Shown here: piece by piece, positions 62,996 to 64,000 of the stretch
Layout: each line of letters starts with the position of its first letter
How positions within the stretch are numbered: the first letter of the stretch is position 1
Assembly: GCF_029267015.1 (NCBI RefSeq)
Contig: NZ_JARIEA010000060.1
Coordinates: 62,001-126,000, forward strand
Direction: 5' to 3'
Source of the DNA: Sporosarcina ureae
GTDB taxonomy: Bacteria > Bacillota > Bacilli > Bacillales_A > Planococcaceae
Length of the DNA stretch: 64,000 nucleotides
Made by a program: the position numbers and the translations under genes
Notes under the pieces: generated by a model
Databases searched by the model: none
Seen by the model: only the letters and a program-made list of their open reading frames with translations
Told to the model about the DNA's origin: nothing

Positions 62996-63712
62996 TTAGT
63001 TTCCAAGTAGGAATTTAACGCCACCTACGCCTACATCAGCTTCTATATGGATCGTCGTATCGGATTGACCATACACTTCGTTCACATAAACACCTTTCCC
63101 TTTGGATATAAAGTCCTTCGCTTCTATACTGCCAACTCCTTTGTCTACAACTAATTCAACGCCGATGTCTTTCGGCAAATAAATAGTTGCACCACCTACC
63201 CCAAGATCAAGTTCTACATCGAAACTTTCCTGCCAATCATCATCCAAGTTAATAGTCGTATCGCCAACTCCCGCATCAACCGATAAGTGGCTTAGTCGAA
63301 TTCCCGCTAGATCCAGTTCTGAATCTGATACACCCATTGCAATATCTAGACGCACAGGTATTTCATTAGTCAGCTGAAGTTTCCAATTATTACGTTGCTT
63401 TCGCAAAATTGATAAACCCGTTCCCTTCTGTTGTATCTTTACATAGCCGATGTCTTTTTTATTCTTATAGGCAACGGACGGATACCATTTTTTTATATTG
63501 GTATCGATGTTACCGTCCACCCATTCCGTCGCGCCACCTTCAATCAAGAAACTACCCGCACCGAACTCAATATCTACGTCTAGTGACTTGGCATCATCTT
63601 TTTTAATGGATAATGCGCCCGACACCTTTTCTTTCGTAAACCGGTCATATGTCCAGATCCCTGCCGTTCCCAACAATACAGCTCCTACTATTATTATCAG
63701 TATTTTCCGCAT
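62996..63712 (-). CDS. Membrane-anchored toast-rack (LiaF-like) protein
   Basis: 238-residue protein with an N-terminal membrane anchor (about 3-20) and an exported beta-helical domain. Repeating near-identical turns (DAGVGDTTINLDDD, DLGVGGATIYLPKDIGVELVVDKGVGSIEA, EADVGVGGVKFLLGN) identify a toast-rack/DUF2154-type fold as in LiaF. LiaF proteins hold back the LiaRS cell-envelope stress system, but no liaR, liaS or liaI genes are adjacent here, so that role is only a possibility. ATG 63712 follows AAAGGAG. Monocistronic. Confidence 0.8.
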   Translation of the reverse strand: MRKILIIIVGAVLLGTAGIWTYDRFTKEKVSGALSIKKDDAKSLDVDIEFGAGSFLIEGGATEWVDGNIDTNIKKWYPSVAYKNKKDIGYVKIQQKGTGLSILRKQRNNWKLQLTNEIPVRLDIAMGVSDSELDLAGIRLSHLSVDAGVGDTTINLDDDWQESFDVELDLGVGGATIYLPKDIGVELVVDKGVGSIEAKDFISKGKGVYVNEVYGQSDTTIHIEADVGVGGVKFLLGN

Positions 63713-63840
63713 AGTAACACTCCTTTATTCTATCTTAAGCGAAATGCACAAAAATTGATTCATCCAAATGATTGAATTGTATATCCGTCTTAGGTCTGAG
63801 TGATGTATGTAAGCAGTTGGACGTTTACGAGTTCTATAAT

Positions 63841-63868
63841 TTGAATTCTACATAGTCTATGGTATTAT
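63841..63868 (+). promoter_or_regulatory. Promoter of the leader RNA at the right edge
   Basis: TTGAAT (63841-63846), 16-nt spacer, TATTAT (63863-63868). It precedes a leader of about 120 nt with a strong terminator. Confidence 0.6.
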
Positions 63869-63874
63869 AGAAAA

Positions 63875-63957
63875 CAAGTTAATAGTCCGGGTTTGAGTTA
63901 CTGAGAAGACCTCAAGAAGTGATTGTGCAAATGCAATCACTTTCTTGAGGTCTTTTT
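63875..63957 (+). ncRNA. Leader or small RNA with strong terminator, candidate attenuator
   Basis: The short RNA (about 85 nt) from the promoter ends in a very strong hairpin (63906-63926 pairing with 63934-63955: AAGACCTCAAGAA plus GTGATTG) followed by TTTTTTTG. It is immediately upstream of a gene start. It could be a transcription attenuator/riboswitch or an sRNA; the class could not be recognised from the roughly 30 nt before the hairpin (GTCCGGGTTTGAGTTACTGA). Confidence 0.55.
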
Positions 63958-63994
63958 TTGTTCCTTGTCCCACTATAAAAAGGAGACGATAAAA

Positions 63995-64000
63995 ATGACA
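63995..64000 (+). CDS. Start of a gene cut by the window end
   Basis: ATG ACA at the last six bases, preceded by AAGGAGACGATAAAA, a good ribosome site 8-9 nt upstream. The protein cannot be identified. It lies downstream of the promoter and hairpin described above. Confidence 0.4.

Noticed and set aside
1..64000. CRISPR array, IS element, prophage, tRNA or rRNA gene
   Set aside because: The only repeats seen are short, non-periodic hairpins and the 12-nt pair at 53500. No transposase, integrase or tRNA-like cloverleaf was recognised.

Overview
The window reads as ordinary chromosome of a low-G+C Gram-positive bacterium of the order Bacillales. Strong AGGAGG-type ribosome sites, frequent TTG/GTG starts, many short U-tailed terminators and Bacillus-type gene sets (BceRS, YqhGH, YkoEDC, CcpA cre sites, BirA boxes, a TPP riboswitch) support this. 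A Planococcaceae genus such as Sporosarcina is my inference from protein character; nothing here proves it. I see no prophage, insertion sequence, CRISPR array, rRNA or tRNA.

Layout. 1-1155: a BceS/BceR-like two-component system, cut by the left edge. 1274-3599: yqhG and an SNF2 helicase (yqhH). 3712-6353: a MoxR AAA ATPase / VWA pair, facing away from an amphi-Trp gene. 7120-10073: aspartate dehydrogenase, a DUF2935 protein and an ECF sigma gene with an unusual 3' end running into an unrecognised ORF. 10202-12704: a SulP anion transporter / UspA operon, divergent from a serine-recombinase-like protein that has lost its catalytic residues. 12955-16994: chemotaxis receptor, multicopper oxidase lipoprotein and a DnaQ-like exonuclease. 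17140-20197: TPP riboswitch and ykoEDC. 20390-23312: two UspA genes, bioY behind two BirA-like operators, and an MscS channel. 23429-27564: TetR regulator, glutamate-type symporter with promoter and cre site, a threonine-synthase-like enzyme and a DUF4256 protein.

28043-34972 is an aminobenzoyl-glutamate (abg) operon: regulator, M20 carbamoylase-type amidase, AbgB, AbgT, AbgA. 35074-43333 holds an S9 peptidase, a small membrane protein and an oligopeptide transporter operon (lrp-oppBCDFA) whose first gene is an Lrp-type regulator with an apparent AUA start. 43669-51452 holds a proline-iminopeptidase-like hydrolase, UspA, a STAS protein, an M42 aminopeptidase, a single-chain serine dehydratase with subunit order alpha-beta, an aminotransferase and a tRNA-dihydrouridine synthase. 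51740-58299 holds a BCCT transporter, an RNase H-like protein, a secreted SH3 protein, a CMD protein, an EamA exporter and two unknown genes. 58349-62739 is a GAF-GAF-PAS-GGDEF-EAL protein overlapping a ThDP enzyme gene by ATGA. 62996-64000 holds a toast-rack protein and an attenuator-like leader in front of a gene cut by the right edge.

Taken together the region is rich in peptide and amino-acid scavenging: Opp, S9, S33 and M42 peptidases, Abg hydrolases, serine dehydratase, symporter and aminotransferase. Two of these promoters share the same CcpA-site geometry. The least explained items are the recombinase-derived regulator, the sigma/ORF frame switch, the internally duplicated protein at 57559, the alpha-beta serine dehydratase fusion and the c-di-GMP/ThDP-enzyme coupling.
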